A stretch of DNA of 64,000 bases, from positions 18,965,919 to 19,029,918 of the forward strand of contig NC_087076.1 of NCBI RefSeq assembly GCF_026151205.1, read 5' to 3'. A program made the translations under genes and the position numbers. This DNA is from Bolinopsis microptera (taxonomy: Eukaryota > Ctenophora > Tentaculata > Lobata > Bolinopsidae). Each line of letters begins with the position of its first letter. Within the stretch, counting starts at the first letter, position 1. Positions 61,901 through 63,984 of the stretch are shown piece after piece. A model generated the notes under the pieces. That model did no database searches and was not told where the DNA came from. It saw nothing but the letters and a program-made list of their open reading frames with translations.

Positions 61901-63984
61901 GTTGTTAAGTGTGCCACGAAACTGCCAGACTGCTACAGAACCTGCTCCCTTACTGACCTACCGGAAAATCAGGTCTTCTTGGGGTCCTACAAGGTAGGCG
62001 ACTCAATCACCTACAGAGAAAGAATCGGCATCAAGTGTTCAGACAAGTCCACAGTTTTTGCAACGTGTGGTGAGGAAGGTTTGATATCCATACCGGTGTG
62101 CGGCAAGCAGATCGTTGAGGAGCCTAGTTCCCAAAACATTGTGTGGTTGGTTGTTGCGGTTTCTGTTTCTGCATTGGTTGTGGCTGGTGTGATAATTCTC
62201 ACTGCCACCATTGTCAAGAGACGGAGGGACGCCGCGGAGAAAGCTGAGAGTGACATGTCGAAGAGTATCGCTCTTGCTACAAATATCTACTCAGGACAAG
62301 AACAAATTGTTCTGTCAAGACCCTTCGATGCACAGGCTTTCGTCATGCATGTTCAGGTTAGAAACATATCCCTCGGCCCTCGAAAATTCCATTCTACCAA
62401 TATAACTAATATGATATTAACTCTCTGGATCCAATTCTCAGCTGAAGATTCCAAACTTTAAGATCATAAGCTAGATAATTATCAAATAAAAATTCAGGAG
62501 TTCTCAGCAAGCAACAACGAGAAATTCCTGGAAGATTTTGCCAACATTCCACACGGAGATGAGTCGAGTAAGACAGCAGGACAACAGGAGGTTAACCTCA
62601 AGAAGAACAGATATCAGAACGTCATTCCGTACGATTTGTCTCGTGTAAAACTGGTTCTGAAGAAGAACGTGCCCTACTCAGAGTACATCAACGCTAGCTT
62701 CATTAACGGGTATGCTTGATTATTAAAATTTGTGGCTCATCGAAATACTTTATATGCCATATTTTCCATAATAGTTTAACACCGGGTTCGTTAAAATCAT
62801 TGGTATTAAAATTGGTTTCATTGTTGGTAATCAGATGTCCTATTAGGTATACCCGACCGAAGGAGTACATAGTTACCCAGAATCCTTTGAACAACACCAA
62901 GACGGACTTCTGGAGGATGGTGTATGAGCACAGATCATTCTACATTATTTGCCTGTGTGACGGCGACCCTGATACCCCGGTACTAATTTTTAACCCAACC
63001 CTTTTTTGACGTTTTCTGAGTGTACAACTACAATTCTTCAGAACTAATGTGTTAAGTACTGAACAATCTTCCCTCAGAACAAGTGTGCTAAGTATTGGCC
63101 GGACGAGGAGTACACGTACGGAAACCTGCGAGTCTCACTTCTCACAGACACCCTCTACCCCAACTTTATAGAGCGAACATTCGAGCTACTGCCGACTGGA
63201 TCCAGTACTGCGGTCACTGTAAAACAGTACCATCTCACAAACTGGAGGGGTCCCGTCCCTGATCAGGCTGCTTTCATAGACTTTATTTATTACACCAGGT
63301 TCCTTACCAAGGATAGACGTGAACCCGTCATCATTCATAGCCCGTGAGTTTTACTTATACTTATTGAAATTCAAATCACGTAAAAGTGTACATGCTATTC
63401 ATTAATTCATTGATCATTATTATTTAAGCTACTCCGGACATGAATAACTTCCTTTATCTAATATTACATTATTGAATTAGAGTAACATAATGCTGACTCT
63501 AAAACCACAGCTAGTACTACAGTAAACCCCCGATAAAGCCCCCCCCCCCCCCCCCCCCTAAGTTGCTACTGGACTTCAATCCCTTTTTGCAGGAGCGGTG
63601 CTGACTATGCGGGAGTTTACGTAGCACTCGACTACACACTGGATAGACTGAGTAGGGAGGACACTATCAACGTGTTGGGTGTCACCTCCGCCATGAGAAC
63701 TCAACGTGTTCTCATGATTCAGAACGAGCTGCAGTATATCTTCGTTCACAAGATAATCGCCAAGATTATCAACAACAAGCACTTCGAAAATCTCAGGGAC
63801 AACCGCTTCAAATTTAGTAAGTTGGAAATTTATTTCTTCGTTCGCCATTTTATGTTTCGCTTTTATGGAAACTTGGCCACGTTTTGGCTAGGATTCTACA
63901 AAATGATTCACTGTGACTTCATCTTCAGCTCTTCGTAAGATAAAAGAGATAAGCAACGATACGATAAAGTGGGATAATTCTTGA
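15..63984 (+). CDS. Giant multi-Ig/sushi receptor with inactive tyrosine-phosphatase domain (whole gene, ~93 exons)
   Basis: I joined about 93 exons by GT-AG signals with matching phase. They start at the ATG at 15 (signal peptide) and end at a candidate TGA at 63982-63984. Coding length is about 17.8 kb (~5,900 residues). Order: signal peptide, ephrin-receptor-like Cys-rich module, about 41 Ig-like domains interrupted by three blocks of sushi / unnamed module / Cys-rich / sushi, a transmembrane helix near 62134-62214, and one PTP domain at 62498-63816. Most Ig domains begin at a phase-1 junction, which permits domain duplication. The family resemblance is to receptor-type tyrosine phosphatases, but the ectodomain is far longer than the usual 3-10 modules. 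It is probably a cell-surface adhesion or recognition protein; the ligand is unknown. Two homopolymer frame breaks (36,516; 37,382) interrupt the literal frame. A split into two genes near 21.8 kb is possible but less likely, because no stop or membrane helix precedes that point. Confidence 0.75.
457..500. repeat. (CT)n microsatellite
   Basis: About 22 CT dinucleotides lie inside the intron between exon 2 and exon 3, roughly 100 bp upstream of the exon 3 acceptor. Confidence 0.95.
603..3724 (+). CDS. Exons 3-12: Ig-like domains 1-5
   Basis: Five Ig domains, each split over two exons. Ig1: 603-738 + 880-1034. Ig2: 1156-1304 + 1441-1609. Ig3: 1811-1962 + 2134-2302. Ig4: 2512-2641 + 2892-3076. 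Ig5: 3236-3402 + 3589-3724. Every domain starts and ends in phase 1; the internal intron is phase 0 or 2. Visible hallmarks are the B-strand Cys (TVSCTV, TLSCSA, VIECVM, TLRCEY, AFTCVT), a C-strand Trp in several (RFWVF, AGWEK, IKWYR) and an F-strand Cys (KMQCTF, VYKCIF, NFVCGG, EYKCTV, MYGCRA). For exon 9 the acceptor at 2510-2511 was chosen because the earlier one near 2476 leads to a stop. These are probably extracellular adhesion modules. Confidence 0.8.
3932..4661 (+). CDS. Exons 13-14: sushi (CCP)-like module opening compound block 1
   Basis: Exon 13 (3932-4055) gives KCSALATPDGG and ATLSCGNNY. Exon 14 (4555-4661) gives YTCNGETGLW and ends TCM. The four Cys with a Trp before the last one match the sushi/CCP pattern. 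The exon 14 acceptor lies in a triplicated ~65-bp segment; I used the last copy because it joins in frame and is nearest the coding stretch. In blocks 2 and 3 a sushi module occupies the same position before the unnamed module. Confidence 0.65.
4374..4569 (+). repeat. Triplicated ~65-bp segment carrying a 3' splice site
   Basis: Three near-identical tandem copies begin near 4374, 4441 and 4504. Each includes CACTCGTGGCCTCGTCC and the acceptor context ATGCTGCAG followed by the first bases of exon 14. The copies differ at only a few positions, so the duplication is recent. Two extra candidate acceptors are created upstream of the one used in the gene model. Confidence 0.85.
4847..17945 (+). CDS. 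Exons 15-18: unnamed ~130-residue module, copy 1 (split by an 11.7-kb intron)
   Basis: Exons: 4847-4910, 5733-5862, 6046-6149, then 17833-17945 after an 11.7-kb intron filled by crystallin cassettes. Phases match across it (2 to 2: the AC of exon 17 joins the G of exon 18). The module starts with a beta-like strand (FYNIQFLLSF), then an amphipathic segment (VNDVKTSMDAYFAQF), then CKRQSSCFIIF and YYLQMRFEVS. It sits between sushi and the Cys-rich module, as do two related but highly diverged stretches in blocks 2 and 3. Its alternation of strands and helices is reminiscent of SEA domains, but I cannot assign it to a named family. Unlike copies 2 and 3 it shows no dibasic furin-type site. Confidence 0.6.
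4930..5608. mobile_element. Foldback MITE-like element in the exon 15/16 intron
   Basis: The left end near 4930 (CTTATCGGACTTTATTTGAT) is mirrored inversely at 5580-5608 (ATGTCCGATCAAATAAC then CCGATAAGG). A second internal hairpin of the same motif lies at about 5443-5527. There is no coding potential. This is probably a non-autonomous DNA element with a nested copy; the target duplication is not clear. Confidence 0.5.
6189..6783. mobile_element. Possible ~600-bp non-autonomous DNA element
   Basis: ATGACTAGCAGG with ACAGGACATCTGTCC near 6189-6213 is mirrored by GACATCTGTCCTGCTGGCAT near 6763-6783. A 40-bp phrase (gtgttTGAAGTGATATCTCAAATTTGG) occurs twice inside, near 6232 and 6392. No protein is recognised. 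The ends are approximate. Confidence 0.35.
7851..8141 (-). CDS. Beta/gamma-crystallin, truncated one-domain copy A
   Basis: This encodes 96 residues, starting with a signal peptide (MLHTLSLLALLSTAWTA). Greek-key elements are LYEHGNRGG and the canonical YTDANYKG. NDIVSS matches the N/D-N/D-X-X-S/T-S calcium-binding motif of beta/gamma-crystallins. The frame stops just after SARPVG, where copy C continues into a second domain. The loss corresponds to a deletion of about 290 bp that leaves the 3' flank (GGGCATCAA) next to the domain 1 end. It is predicted to be a secreted, possibly calcium-binding, single-domain protein. It is nested antisense in an intron of the giant receptor and differs from copy B at very few residues. 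Confidence 0.8.
   Translation of the reverse strand: MLHTLSLLALLSTAWTASLTLYEHGNRGGKSKTLTGPTPFLGMKWNDIVSSLVADGDWEIYTDANYKGTGFTVQSGVVYDDLYQYNDAFSSARPVG
10188..10478 (-). CDS. Beta/gamma-crystallin, truncated one-domain copy B
   Basis: This encodes 96 residues, nearly identical to copy A (a few substitutions such as KSTTL for KSKTL and WQIY for WEIY). It has the same signal peptide, the same NDIVSS calcium motif and the same premature end after SARPVG. It shares the deletion endpoint with copy A, so the deletion preceded the A/B duplication. The upstream flank (10478 onward) matches that of copy A except that GAGAAG is missing right after the start region. The open frame is intact, so it may be expressed as a one-domain protein. 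Confidence 0.8.
   Translation of the reverse strand: MLHTLSLLALLSTAWTASLTLYEHGNRGGKSTTLTGPTPFLGMKWNDIVSSLVADGDWQIYTDANYKGTGFTVQSGVVYDDLYQYNDAFSSARPVG
12550..13101 (-). CDS. Beta/gamma-crystallin, full two-domain copy C
   Basis: This encodes 183 residues: a signal peptide at about 1-17, domain 1 with LYEHGNRGG and FTNANYQGDG, and domain 2 with VWGNLDYTGDY and LYGDSNYRA. That is four Greek-key motifs, the standard two-domain size for the family. Calcium-motif matches are NDIVSS in domain 1 and the variant NDKIRS in domain 2. Domain 2 adds several Cys (VCASVCDW, GVCTS, PKC), which suggests disulphides in a secreted protein. It is the intact parent form of truncated copies A and B. It is intronless, on the minus strand, inside the 6150-17832 receptor intron. 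Confidence 0.88.
   Translation of the reverse strand: MLHTLSLLALLSTAWTASLTLYEHGNRGGKSTTLTGPTPFFGTEWNDIVSSLVADGDWEIFTNANYQGDGFTVQSGVVYDDLSIYNDDFSSARPVGSARVPLLKVWGNLDYTGDYKEYTEEKWFLFAWNDKIRSVCASVCDWELYGDSNYRAEKKVIQQGVCTSLRTSRINFANQASSIRPKC
13803..13906. repeat. TTTTCTGTGTG repeats and (GT)n microsatellite
   Basis: Five short TGTGTGTTTT(C/T) units run into a (GT)n tract of about a dozen dinucleotides. They lie just inside the left inverted repeat of the 2.4-kb insertion. Confidence 0.85.
14060..15275. repeat. About four tandem ~315-bp units inside the 2.4-kb insertion
   Basis: The phrase GATAATTCTCTGAATTATAA recurs near 14339, 14658, 14972 and 15258. Each is followed by GACTAGAAAACC and an associated CCGTGGT phrase, and preceded by CACGTGGGCGGTCGTACA in the first three. 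The spacing is about 319, 314 and 286 bp. Each unit contains CACGTGCA and GTTACCATGGTTACTA palindromes. No reading frame is conserved across units. Confidence 0.75.
15935..17462. mobile_element. Non-autonomous Mutator-like foldback element, 1.53 kb, with 9-bp target duplication
   Basis: The left terminus TAGGGGCCTGTCATGATATC and the right terminus (reverse complement TAGGGCCTGTCATGATATCA) form inverted repeats extending roughly 275-310 bp, to GGACCAG near 16210 and CTGGTCC near 17151. The element is flanked by TTGCTAGAT at 15926-15934 and again at 17463-17471, a 9-bp target-site duplication typical of the Mutator superfamily. Cassettes A and B (near 8770 and 11100) show the related uninterrupted site TTGCTATATGTTAG. 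The 940-bp core has no transposase frame, so mobility would depend on an enzyme encoded elsewhere. Confidence 0.8.
18075..18642 (+). CDS. Exons 19-20: Cys-rich ephrin-receptor-like module and sushi module, block 1
   Basis: Exon 19 (18075-18289) encodes CSKGWYSNGKTCEICPKNEF and CQKCPDGTQT, the GCC2/GCC3 pattern, then begins a sushi module with KICTVPP. Exon 20 (18531-18642) gives ISLSCNEYY and ends CASSLPKHQCS. The joining phase is 0 and the exit phase is 1. The KICTVP opening recurs as KCTIP at 41549 and ICTLP at 60434. A Cys-rich-then-sushi order is seen in all three blocks. Confidence 0.75.
18873..21502 (+). CDS. Exons 21-27: Ig-like domains 6-8
   Basis: Ig6: 18873-19005 + 19139-19271 + 19781-19907. 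The first donor (GTTAAC after 19005) is the only one nearby giving the phase 2 that exon 22 needs, so that junction is uncertain. Ig7: 20312-20464 + 20691-20834. Ig8: 21050-21165 + 21322-21502. Hallmarks: ATISCRM with HYFCGLG; VTLHCVA, VNWFYA and PYQCKGT; VSISCVA, ITWFVN and TYKCQAY. Reading through the exon 27 donor would give a stop after three codons (GGT ATG TGA), a possible secreted end form. No AATAAA was noticed nearby. Confidence 0.7.
19900..20130. repeat. ~21-bp minisatellite built from the exon 23 donor context
   Basis: About eight to ten imperfect copies of TATAGGTATGTTATATACTG immediately follow the exon 23 donor (GT at 19908). Almost every copy repeats the ATAG|GTATGT donor core, so the repeat seems to have grown from the splice site itself. 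A few copies have GTACGT. Confidence 0.85.
21839..21947 (+). CDS. Candidate alternative first exon encoding a signal peptide or signal anchor
   Basis: The ATG at 21839 lies in a near-ideal context (ACCATGG) with an in-frame TGA two codons upstream, so it can only be a start. It encodes MGVITPKGV, then a strongly hydrophobic run (VVAMGFVFVVAAIFLG), then LDLKPNER. It ends in phase 1 at a GTAAAT donor. The next receptor exon (22191-22282) begins in phase 1, so the exon can splice in frame onto Ig9. An internal promoter would give a receptor lacking the N-terminal Cys-rich module, Ig1-8 and block 1. The alternative reading is the true 5' end of a separate gene. Confidence 0.55.
22191..24625 (+). 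CDS. Exons 28-33: Ig-like domains 9-11
   Basis: Exons: 22191-22282, 22449-22562, 22891-23079, 23269-23345, 23919-24216, 24487-24625. Ig9 has VFSCVA, ITWFKE and VYFCKVR. Ig10 has TISCTIGG, VVWTKV and EYYCTAF. Ig11 has TMTCNVN, ISWYRQ and FYSCQAAW. Exons 30 and 32 each carry the end of one domain and the start of the next, so two inter-domain introns have been lost here. Phases match throughout. Confidence 0.75.
24775..26036 (+). CDS. Exons 34-37: cysteine-less Ig12 and Ig13
   Basis: Exons: 24775-24944, 25183-25272, 25372-25538, 25846-26036. Ig12 keeps the fold signature (C-strand TTEWSVGG, F-strand SDHGTYEV), but both disulphide positions are replaced: TFVLYAS at strand B and TYEVKVQ at strand F. 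Ig13 is canonical, with VTLVCVI, VDWYK and YQCSYF. The boundary falls inside exon 36. The 25145-25172 stretch of the preceding intron is a TTAA/ATTA run. Confidence 0.75.
26199..26817 (+). CDS. Exon 38: two Ig domains (14-15) in one exon
   Basis: This 619-nt exon encodes Ig14 (ITLTCSA, ASWLHNG, YQCNMTY) and Ig15 (AKLTCRIKG, IRWYKK, NYFCKGL) with no internal intron, whereas most neighbouring domains are split over two exons. It enters in phase 1 and leaves in phase 2 at a GTGAGT donor (26818). Loss of three introns relative to the usual pattern is inferred. The long antisense open frame here is a shadow. Confidence 0.85.
27047..29266 (+). CDS. Exons 39-46: Ig-like domains 16-18
   Basis: Ig16: 27047-27291 + 27523-27603 (TFSCDV, VSWFKD, YYCEAQY). 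Ig17: 27786-27923 + 28091-28218 + 28426-28507 (VTFTCSTGG, MKWYKF, YKCGAHW). Ig18: 28668-28812 + 28932-29025 + 29161-29266 (SILRCEVD, YTCSVTF). The exon 44 start is the weakest call: of several AG sites near 28650-28670 only the one at 28666-28667 gives an open in-frame join. Confidence 0.72.
29406..30082 (+). CDS. Exons 47-49: Ig19, cysteine-less
   Basis: Exons: 29406-29470, 29721-29825, 29959-30082. Strand B reads TITLMAALTK and strand F reads GTYSMVVTYG, so both canonical Cys are missing while the rest of the fold (DTTWITAKV, NITISVV) is kept. Phases (1 in, 0, 0, 1 out) are those of a three-exon Ig domain. The following intron carries the 15-bp minisatellite. Confidence 0.72.
30241..30710. 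repeat. 15-bp minisatellite (CTACATAACTGTGCA), ~31 copies
   Basis: Nearly perfect tandem copies end about 6 bp before the exon 50 acceptor (30716-30717). Variants swap CTACATAA for CTATATAA or ACTG for AATG. The unit contains the inverted pair TGCAC / GTGCA. Because 15 is a multiple of three, open frames run through on both strands, but these are artefacts of the repeat. Confidence 0.97.
30718..32058 (+). CDS. Exons 50-53: Ig-like domains 20-21
   Basis: Ig20: 30718-30866 + 31093-31240 (AAFTCKSQG, YDWIAN, YQCKPQY). Ig21: 31439-31576 + 31876-32058 (LELMCSIQ, YQCIGTY); its C-strand Trp is replaced by Phe (VKLKFLS). For exon 53 the acceptor at 31874-31875 fits the required phase, while the AG ten bases upstream does not. 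The exon 50 acceptor abuts the minisatellite, so its polypyrimidine tract is very short. Confidence 0.75.
32237..32581 (+). CDS. Exon 54: Ig22, single-exon and cysteine-less
   Basis: A complete Ig domain lies in one 345-nt exon. Strand B is VTITAVYKG, the C-strand Trp is kept (IVTWQSR) and strand F is KDYRAVGIY. Both Cys positions are Ala. The entry and exit are both phase 1, so the exon is a symmetric unit that can be skipped or duplicated without a frame change. Confidence 0.85.
32811..33905 (+). CDS. Exons 55-58 (first part): Ig-like domains 23-24
   Basis: Ig23: 32811-33026 + 33164-33283 (SLLTCSYDG, YICRVTYT). Its C-strand Trp is replaced (MEFFSG). Ig24: 33455-33611 + the first part of 33733-34034 (ATISCKFKG, VNWYKS, FYKCQVTYV). 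Exon 58 runs on without an intron into Ig25. Phases are consistent. Confidence 0.78.
33906..34475 (+). CDS. Exons 58 (second part)-59: Ig25, cysteine-less
   Basis: The second part of exon 58 (to 34034) and exon 59 (34245-34475) make one domain with VTLSVITKG at strand B, the Trp kept (SVAWSFRK), and EYYVEVEYS at strand F. Both Cys are absent. Exon 59 is acidic and lysine-rich near its start (EEEKKDG). Confidence 0.78.
34675..35719 (+). CDS. Exons 60-62: Ig26 and cysteine-less Ig27
   Basis: Ig26: 34675-34832 + the first part of 34987-35270 (ETITCQFKS, EYRCLATYE). It carries two extra Cys in exon 61 (ECKEPT, HTCLKT) that could form an additional bond. Ig27 starts within exon 61 and continues in 35529-35719. 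Strand B is RTLTATVETP and strand F GHFVVDLDTV, so no canonical Cys. The exon 62 donor (GTCTGA at 35720) is weak. Confidence 0.68.
35874..37976 (+). CDS. Exons 63-69: Ig-like domains 28-31, with two single-base frame breaks
   Basis: Exons: 35874-36065, 36176-36263, 36429-36801, 36998-37100, 37219-37437, 37574-37731, 37853-37976. Ig28 has LTMTCETK, IAWSLDG and YVCTAVY. Ig29 lies in exon 65 and ends with SVTCYVQ. Ig30 has TFSCSVN and VNCYASY. Ig31 has TIKCNTS and YKCTLL. In exon 65 the literal frame reaches TGA near 36560 unless one base is added in the AAA at 36516-36518; the other frame then reads VQC followed by the expected Ig sequence. In exon 67 the frame stops near 37410 unless one G of the GGGG at 37382-37385 is removed. 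Both breaks sit in short homopolymers. Confidence 0.65.
38126..38341 (+). CDS. Exon 70: sushi (CCP) module opening block 2
   Basis: One symmetric phase-1 exon encodes a complete sushi module: QCDTTEI, VTVACAKGYEY, KITCQTTGIWDN and GECV. That is the standard four-Cys pattern with Trp after the third Cys and a Gly-Tyr after the second. It is the clearest sushi module in the gene. Confidence 0.85.
38559..40661 (+). CDS. Exons 71-74: unnamed module, copy 2, ending in a furin-type site
   Basis: Exons: 38559-38635 (an in-frame alternative start is 38550), 39950-40075, 40375-40449, and 40632 onward. The order is strand (VKFDIVLKTE), Cys, a helix (VNNMKNALSALLSSAC), strand (YDFIIATP), Cys, strand (DINIEVKVP), and a helix (KAAEFKKMIED), much as in copies 1 and 3. 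It ends with VSRRKREE. RRKR (40650-40661) is a strong furin-type cleavage site, in the same relative position as the RKR of copy 3. Predicted consequence: processing into non-covalently held subunits, as known for LAR-type receptor phosphatases. Confidence 0.65.
38719..39497. mobile_element. ~780-bp element with perfect 21-bp inverted ends
   Basis: TTATAAACCCCTCCGGGTTA near 38720 is repeated as a perfect inverse at 39477-39497. The left part contains two direct copies of AGATTCTGATAATCCCGGCT. The interior holds several TCACGTGA palindromes (38921-39000) and no reading frame. It lies in the exon 71/72 intron and is probably a non-autonomous DNA element. Confidence 0.6.
39530..39666. repeat. 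Array of four consecutive hairpins
   Basis: In about 135 bp I see: AATAACCCC-CGTGC loop GCACG-GGGGTTATT (39530-39564); AATAAT with GTGC loop GCAC and ATTATT (about 39570-39603); ATTTTTCCCGCG loop CGCGGGAAAAAT (about 39607-39634); and ATAATCCC...GGGGTTAT (about 39638-39665). GC-rich stems stand out in an AT-rich intron. There is no coding frame. Confidence 0.7.
39771..39900. repeat. 9-bp minisatellite (CATAGTTAC), ~14 copies
   Basis: Tandem CATAGTTAC units with one variant (CATAGTCAC) end about 50 bp before the exon 72 acceptor. Being a multiple of three, it produces spurious open frames on the minus strand. Confidence 0.95.
40662..41342 (+). CDS. Exons 74-75: Cys-rich ephrin-receptor-like module, block 2
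   Basis: The end of exon 74 (to 40764) gives NICPAGYGTSTADNTKC. Exon 75 (41184-41342) gives CQKGTVQSGTECSNCPMMQY and CKVCPDGTET...DC. These are two consecutive GCC2/GCC3-type half modules. The exons join in phase 1 and the exit is phase 1. Confidence 0.75.
41549..41725 (+). CDS. Exon 76: sushi-like module, block 2
   Basis: KKCTIPTLKY opens the module, followed by VVVLCKNTYF, TSSCNS and LPDCH. It has four Cys in sushi order but lacks the usual Trp. It aligns in position and opening residues with exons 19-20 of block 1. It is a symmetric phase-1 exon. Confidence 0.65.
41974..44970 (+). CDS. Exons 77-80: Ig-like domains 32-38, mostly in one 1.84-kb exon
   Basis: Exons: 41974-42125, 42260-44100, 44236-44431, 44823-44970. 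Exon 78 alone encodes the end of Ig32 (YQCRIEL), Ig33 (NTLSCVADH, ITWYKG, FRCLFEY), a diverged Ig34 (GTTCTIKG, VTVQCDYK), Ig35 without Cys (VVWNTQ, SYKFITTYH), Ig36 (VTLECSV, VTWFRG, YYCAAGL) and most of Ig37 (VTLTCSM, VLWYGN). Strand F of Ig37 is YKAVAYF, so its second Cys is missing. Ig38 (exons 79-80) is canonical (LFCNAEK, FSWDKD, YRCKVTY). The lack of introns in exon 78 contrasts with the rest of the gene. Confidence 0.8.
45201..45770 (-). CDS. Secreted galactose-binding / F5/8C-like domain protein, nested antisense
   Basis: Reading from 45770 gives a signal peptide (MNMMIILVAFQLTGAQ) and one domain with FAIDKNLKT, VWFKVVFGKSHFIHKIVIYQ, DWTDYLKGGNWCV, CGTLQLTQ, YTFPCRVVG and ISVVEIVVS. 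The pattern of an ASP/DKN-type start, a W-F/K-V strand, I-x-K-I-V-I-Y and a closing strand fits the discoidin / fucolectin-like galactose-binding fold. An upstream in-frame ATG at 45812 would add 14 residues and spoil the signal peptide. The frame ends at 45201, but CAAG|GTAAGC just before it is a good donor, so the gene may continue in a further exon. It lies in the receptor intron 44971-52091. No function is assigned beyond probable carbohydrate binding. Confidence 0.65.
   Translation of the reverse strand: MNMMIILVAFQLTGAQLQYLLPRSPGQISPIRVTQSKTLNNNDNAYKGTFAIDKNLKTLSMAEPVNGEVWFKVVFGKSHFIHKIVIYQLFYNNDWTDYLKGGNWCVQSNSNYNNCKAKGAKHDNVNLSVYQGEELRKSCGTLQLTQGLELADQIYTFPCRVVGDTVRLSKTTGHISVVEIVVSSLQGKQ
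45813..46250. other. Non-coding intron stretch between the nested gene and the minisatellite
   Basis: No convincing gene is visible. The region would hold the promoter of the minus-strand galactose-binding-like gene. An AT-rich ATTATATATAC stretch at 46044-46054 is the only TATA-like sequence noticed. Confidence 0.4.
46251..51955. repeat. 5.7-kb minisatellite, 37-bp unit, ~154 copies
   Basis: The unit reads GATATCTAAGAGTTGAGGTG then GAGAGAAGGGATTACCC. The main variants are ...TACC(C/T)GATATC, GGAGAGGAG, GGAGGGAAG, AATAGGTGAGG and rare length changes (ACCCTGAT, ACCGAT). The array fills most of the receptor intron 44971-52091 and has no open frame, because 37 is not a multiple of three. One strand is strongly purine-rich (GAGGTGGAGAGAAGGGA). 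A larger-order block containing AATAGGTGAGG recurs near 48690, 50215, 51030, 51205 and 51805, so whole groups of units have been duplicated. Confidence 0.98.
52092..60122 (+). CDS. Exons 81-85: Ig-like domains 39-41
   Basis: Ig39: 52092-52272 + the first part of 57874-58102 (ATLSCIMA, VQWYFKG); its strand F is HYRAKVTF, lacking the second Cys. Ig40: the rest of 57874-58102 + 58860-59052 (YYLTCRF, ITWFKD, YNCSATY). Ig41: 59251-59399 + 59972-60122 (ITMKCRG, FVWFYG, YSCKALY). The donor of exon 85 is A|GTATTT at 60123, chosen because it gives phase 1, and the next exon then opens KICTLP, the usual sushi start. A 5.6-kb intron (52273-57873) carries the GPCR gene. Confidence 0.75.
52652..53749 (-). 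CDS. Class A (rhodopsin-like) G-protein-coupled receptor, intronless, nested antisense
   Basis: This encodes 365 residues with seven hydrophobic segments. TM1 has GNFLALRYF; TM2 has SLTDL (the LxxxD position); a Cys pair precedes TM3 (EEFCCFW). The end of TM3 reads SVTRALAI, so the usual D/ERY is TRA, keeping Arg but losing the acid and the Tyr. TM6 has AVFMACNIPF. TM7 has NATLNPIVYF, a canonical NPxxY. There is a short N-terminus and a cytoplasmic tail of about 60 residues. The ligand cannot be predicted; peptide or amine receptors of early-branching animals look like this. It is a single exon on the minus strand within the receptor intron 52273-57873. The start at 53749 is the first ATG before TM1 and leaves an N-glycosylation site (NTS). 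Confidence 0.88.
   Translation of the reverse strand: MNTSEEFPKHVIRLSTDYTSSPLVDRIIATILILCFVVGTVGNFLALRYFISSGNKKLAGQLYIVISLTDLCTCIAHSPVAFSLLDYRHPGAFSSEEFCCFWTILFEYLQVTSIFLVMLMSVTRALAIRIPFYQINRRALIWIYLGFAFSLIFESGIRHVFGVFYMYIIDLAYSVKGSDNKIWSLFSNIINTINIGVPSIITFISFILSANKLFRQRVPPSKELAHRASVTIAIFTAVFMACNIPFLGNTILFIISRELYSYPGHIYSSKFMYSYSWVTSKVLFVVINATLNPIVYFTRMSGFTAWTVKLDDEPAACAKSNVRDRSFLNISNEKKGVDMLELKENGPQLHSSYSTTNTRNIVRTV
53750..57039. other. Intronic region upstream of the GPCR gene, no recognised gene
   Basis: I see short frames only, none with a recognisable domain. Notable items are four ~13-bp GGTACTTATA repeats at about 54814-54860, a short hairpin CGGGCTTCGCGCCCG near 54540, and a 68-residue minus-strand frame at 55149-55355 of unknown meaning. 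A frame near 56803-56932 reads as a charged helix-like stretch but lacks context. The GPCR promoter should lie just right of 53750; AT-rich sequence is present but no clear TATA box. Confidence 0.4.
57040..57370 (-). pseudogene. Remnant of a retroelement C-terminus (Cys-rich motif)
   Basis: The minus strand from about 57370 reads CPMCGDEEETVSQFLGQC. This resembles the C-terminal Cys/His motif that follows the reverse transcriptase or RNase H region of many non-LTR retrotransposons (CxLCGxxxETxxHxLxxC). An in-frame stop lies just upstream and no reverse-transcriptase motif was found nearby, so it is a broken fragment. The overlapping 156-residue frame at 57028-57498 is in another frame and is probably meaningless. 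Confidence 0.45.
58103..58859. other. 757-bp intron, nothing recognised
   Basis: The intron lies between exons 82 and 83. It is AT-rich with no open frame of note and no obvious repeat. TGATATCCAATA recurs near 58690 and 58770. Confidence 0.6.
60434..60940 (+). CDS. Exons 86-87: sushi module(s) opening block 3
   Basis: Exon 86 (60434-60574) gives ICTLPVVVGG and LYLVCAPDY. Exon 87 (60735-60940) gives KVCLPGGSF, LTCEKKPEDAKC, SSCAVVDDLF, SCNFTCTTG and KWE. The Cys content suggests one full sushi module and part of a second, with the last Cys in exon 88 (VKTCNTT). The entry is phase 1 and the exit phase 0. Confidence 0.65.
61082..62118 (+). CDS. Exon 88 (extracellular part): unnamed module copy 3, Cys-rich module and sushi modules
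   Basis: A single 1,275-nt exon (61082-62356) encodes in order the unnamed module (YYRVDVLFEP, CSQVPDFPAQLNTFF, ITISFTMSQL, IFEAFDQALDIHI), a basic site EGRKRSAG (RKR at 61484-61492), and the Cys-rich module (DCEDGWGRVEERCVQCPAGF, CEICSGGTF, CTSCPENTS). Two Cys-rich, probably sushi, stretches follow (LCNIPKITNG, VTITCNSN, DCYRTCSL, IGIKCSD, PVCGKQ). The order is that of blocks 1 and 2, but the introns seen there (four or more) are absent here. The RKR site lies about 210 residues before the membrane helix, where receptor phosphatases are often cleaved. Confidence 0.75.
62119..62356 (+). CDS. Exon 88 (end): transmembrane helix and juxtamembrane segment
   Basis: NIVWLVVAVSVSALVVAGVI continues into a further hydrophobic stretch, about 27 residues in all, followed directly by KRRRD, a stop-transfer signal that places the C-terminus in the cytosol. 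The juxtamembrane stretch includes NIYSGQE, a possible tyrosine-phosphorylation site. The exon ends in phase 0 at 62356. Confidence 0.88.
62498..63816 (+). CDS. Exons 89-92: receptor-type tyrosine-phosphatase domain, catalytically inactive
   Basis: Exons: 62498-62709, 62847-62979, 63078-63343, 63593-63816. The family landmarks are in order: KKNRYQNVIPYD, YINASFING, YIVTQNPLN, DFWRMVYE, KCAKYWP, then VIIHSPSGADYAG, MRTQRVLMIQ and LQYIF. The three catalytic elements are lost. The signature HC(X5)R reads HSPSGADY (Cys to Ser, Arg to Tyr). The WPD loop reads NWRGPVP, without the acid Asp. The pTyr-recognition loop KNRY and the Q-loop Gln are kept. Length (~270 residues) is normal for one domain. 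It is predicted to be a pseudophosphatase that may bind phosphotyrosine weakly or act as a scaffold. No second PTP domain is seen before the window ends. Confidence 0.9.
63541..63559. repeat. Poly-C run in the exon 91/92 intron
   Basis: A run of about 19 C lies 35 bp upstream of the exon 92 acceptor. Similar long C or G runs occur at 7143, 9180 and 11511 in the crystallin array. Confidence 0.9.
63929..63984 (+). CDS. Exon 93: candidate terminal exon of the receptor
   Basis: An ATCTTCAG acceptor at 63921-63928 joins in phase 1 and reads LRKIKEISNDTIKWDNS followed by TGA at 63982-63984. That would end the protein just after the single PTP domain. The evidence is weak: CTTC|GTAAGA within the same stretch could instead be a donor, and a true last exon or second PTP domain could lie beyond 64000. 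Confidence 0.4.
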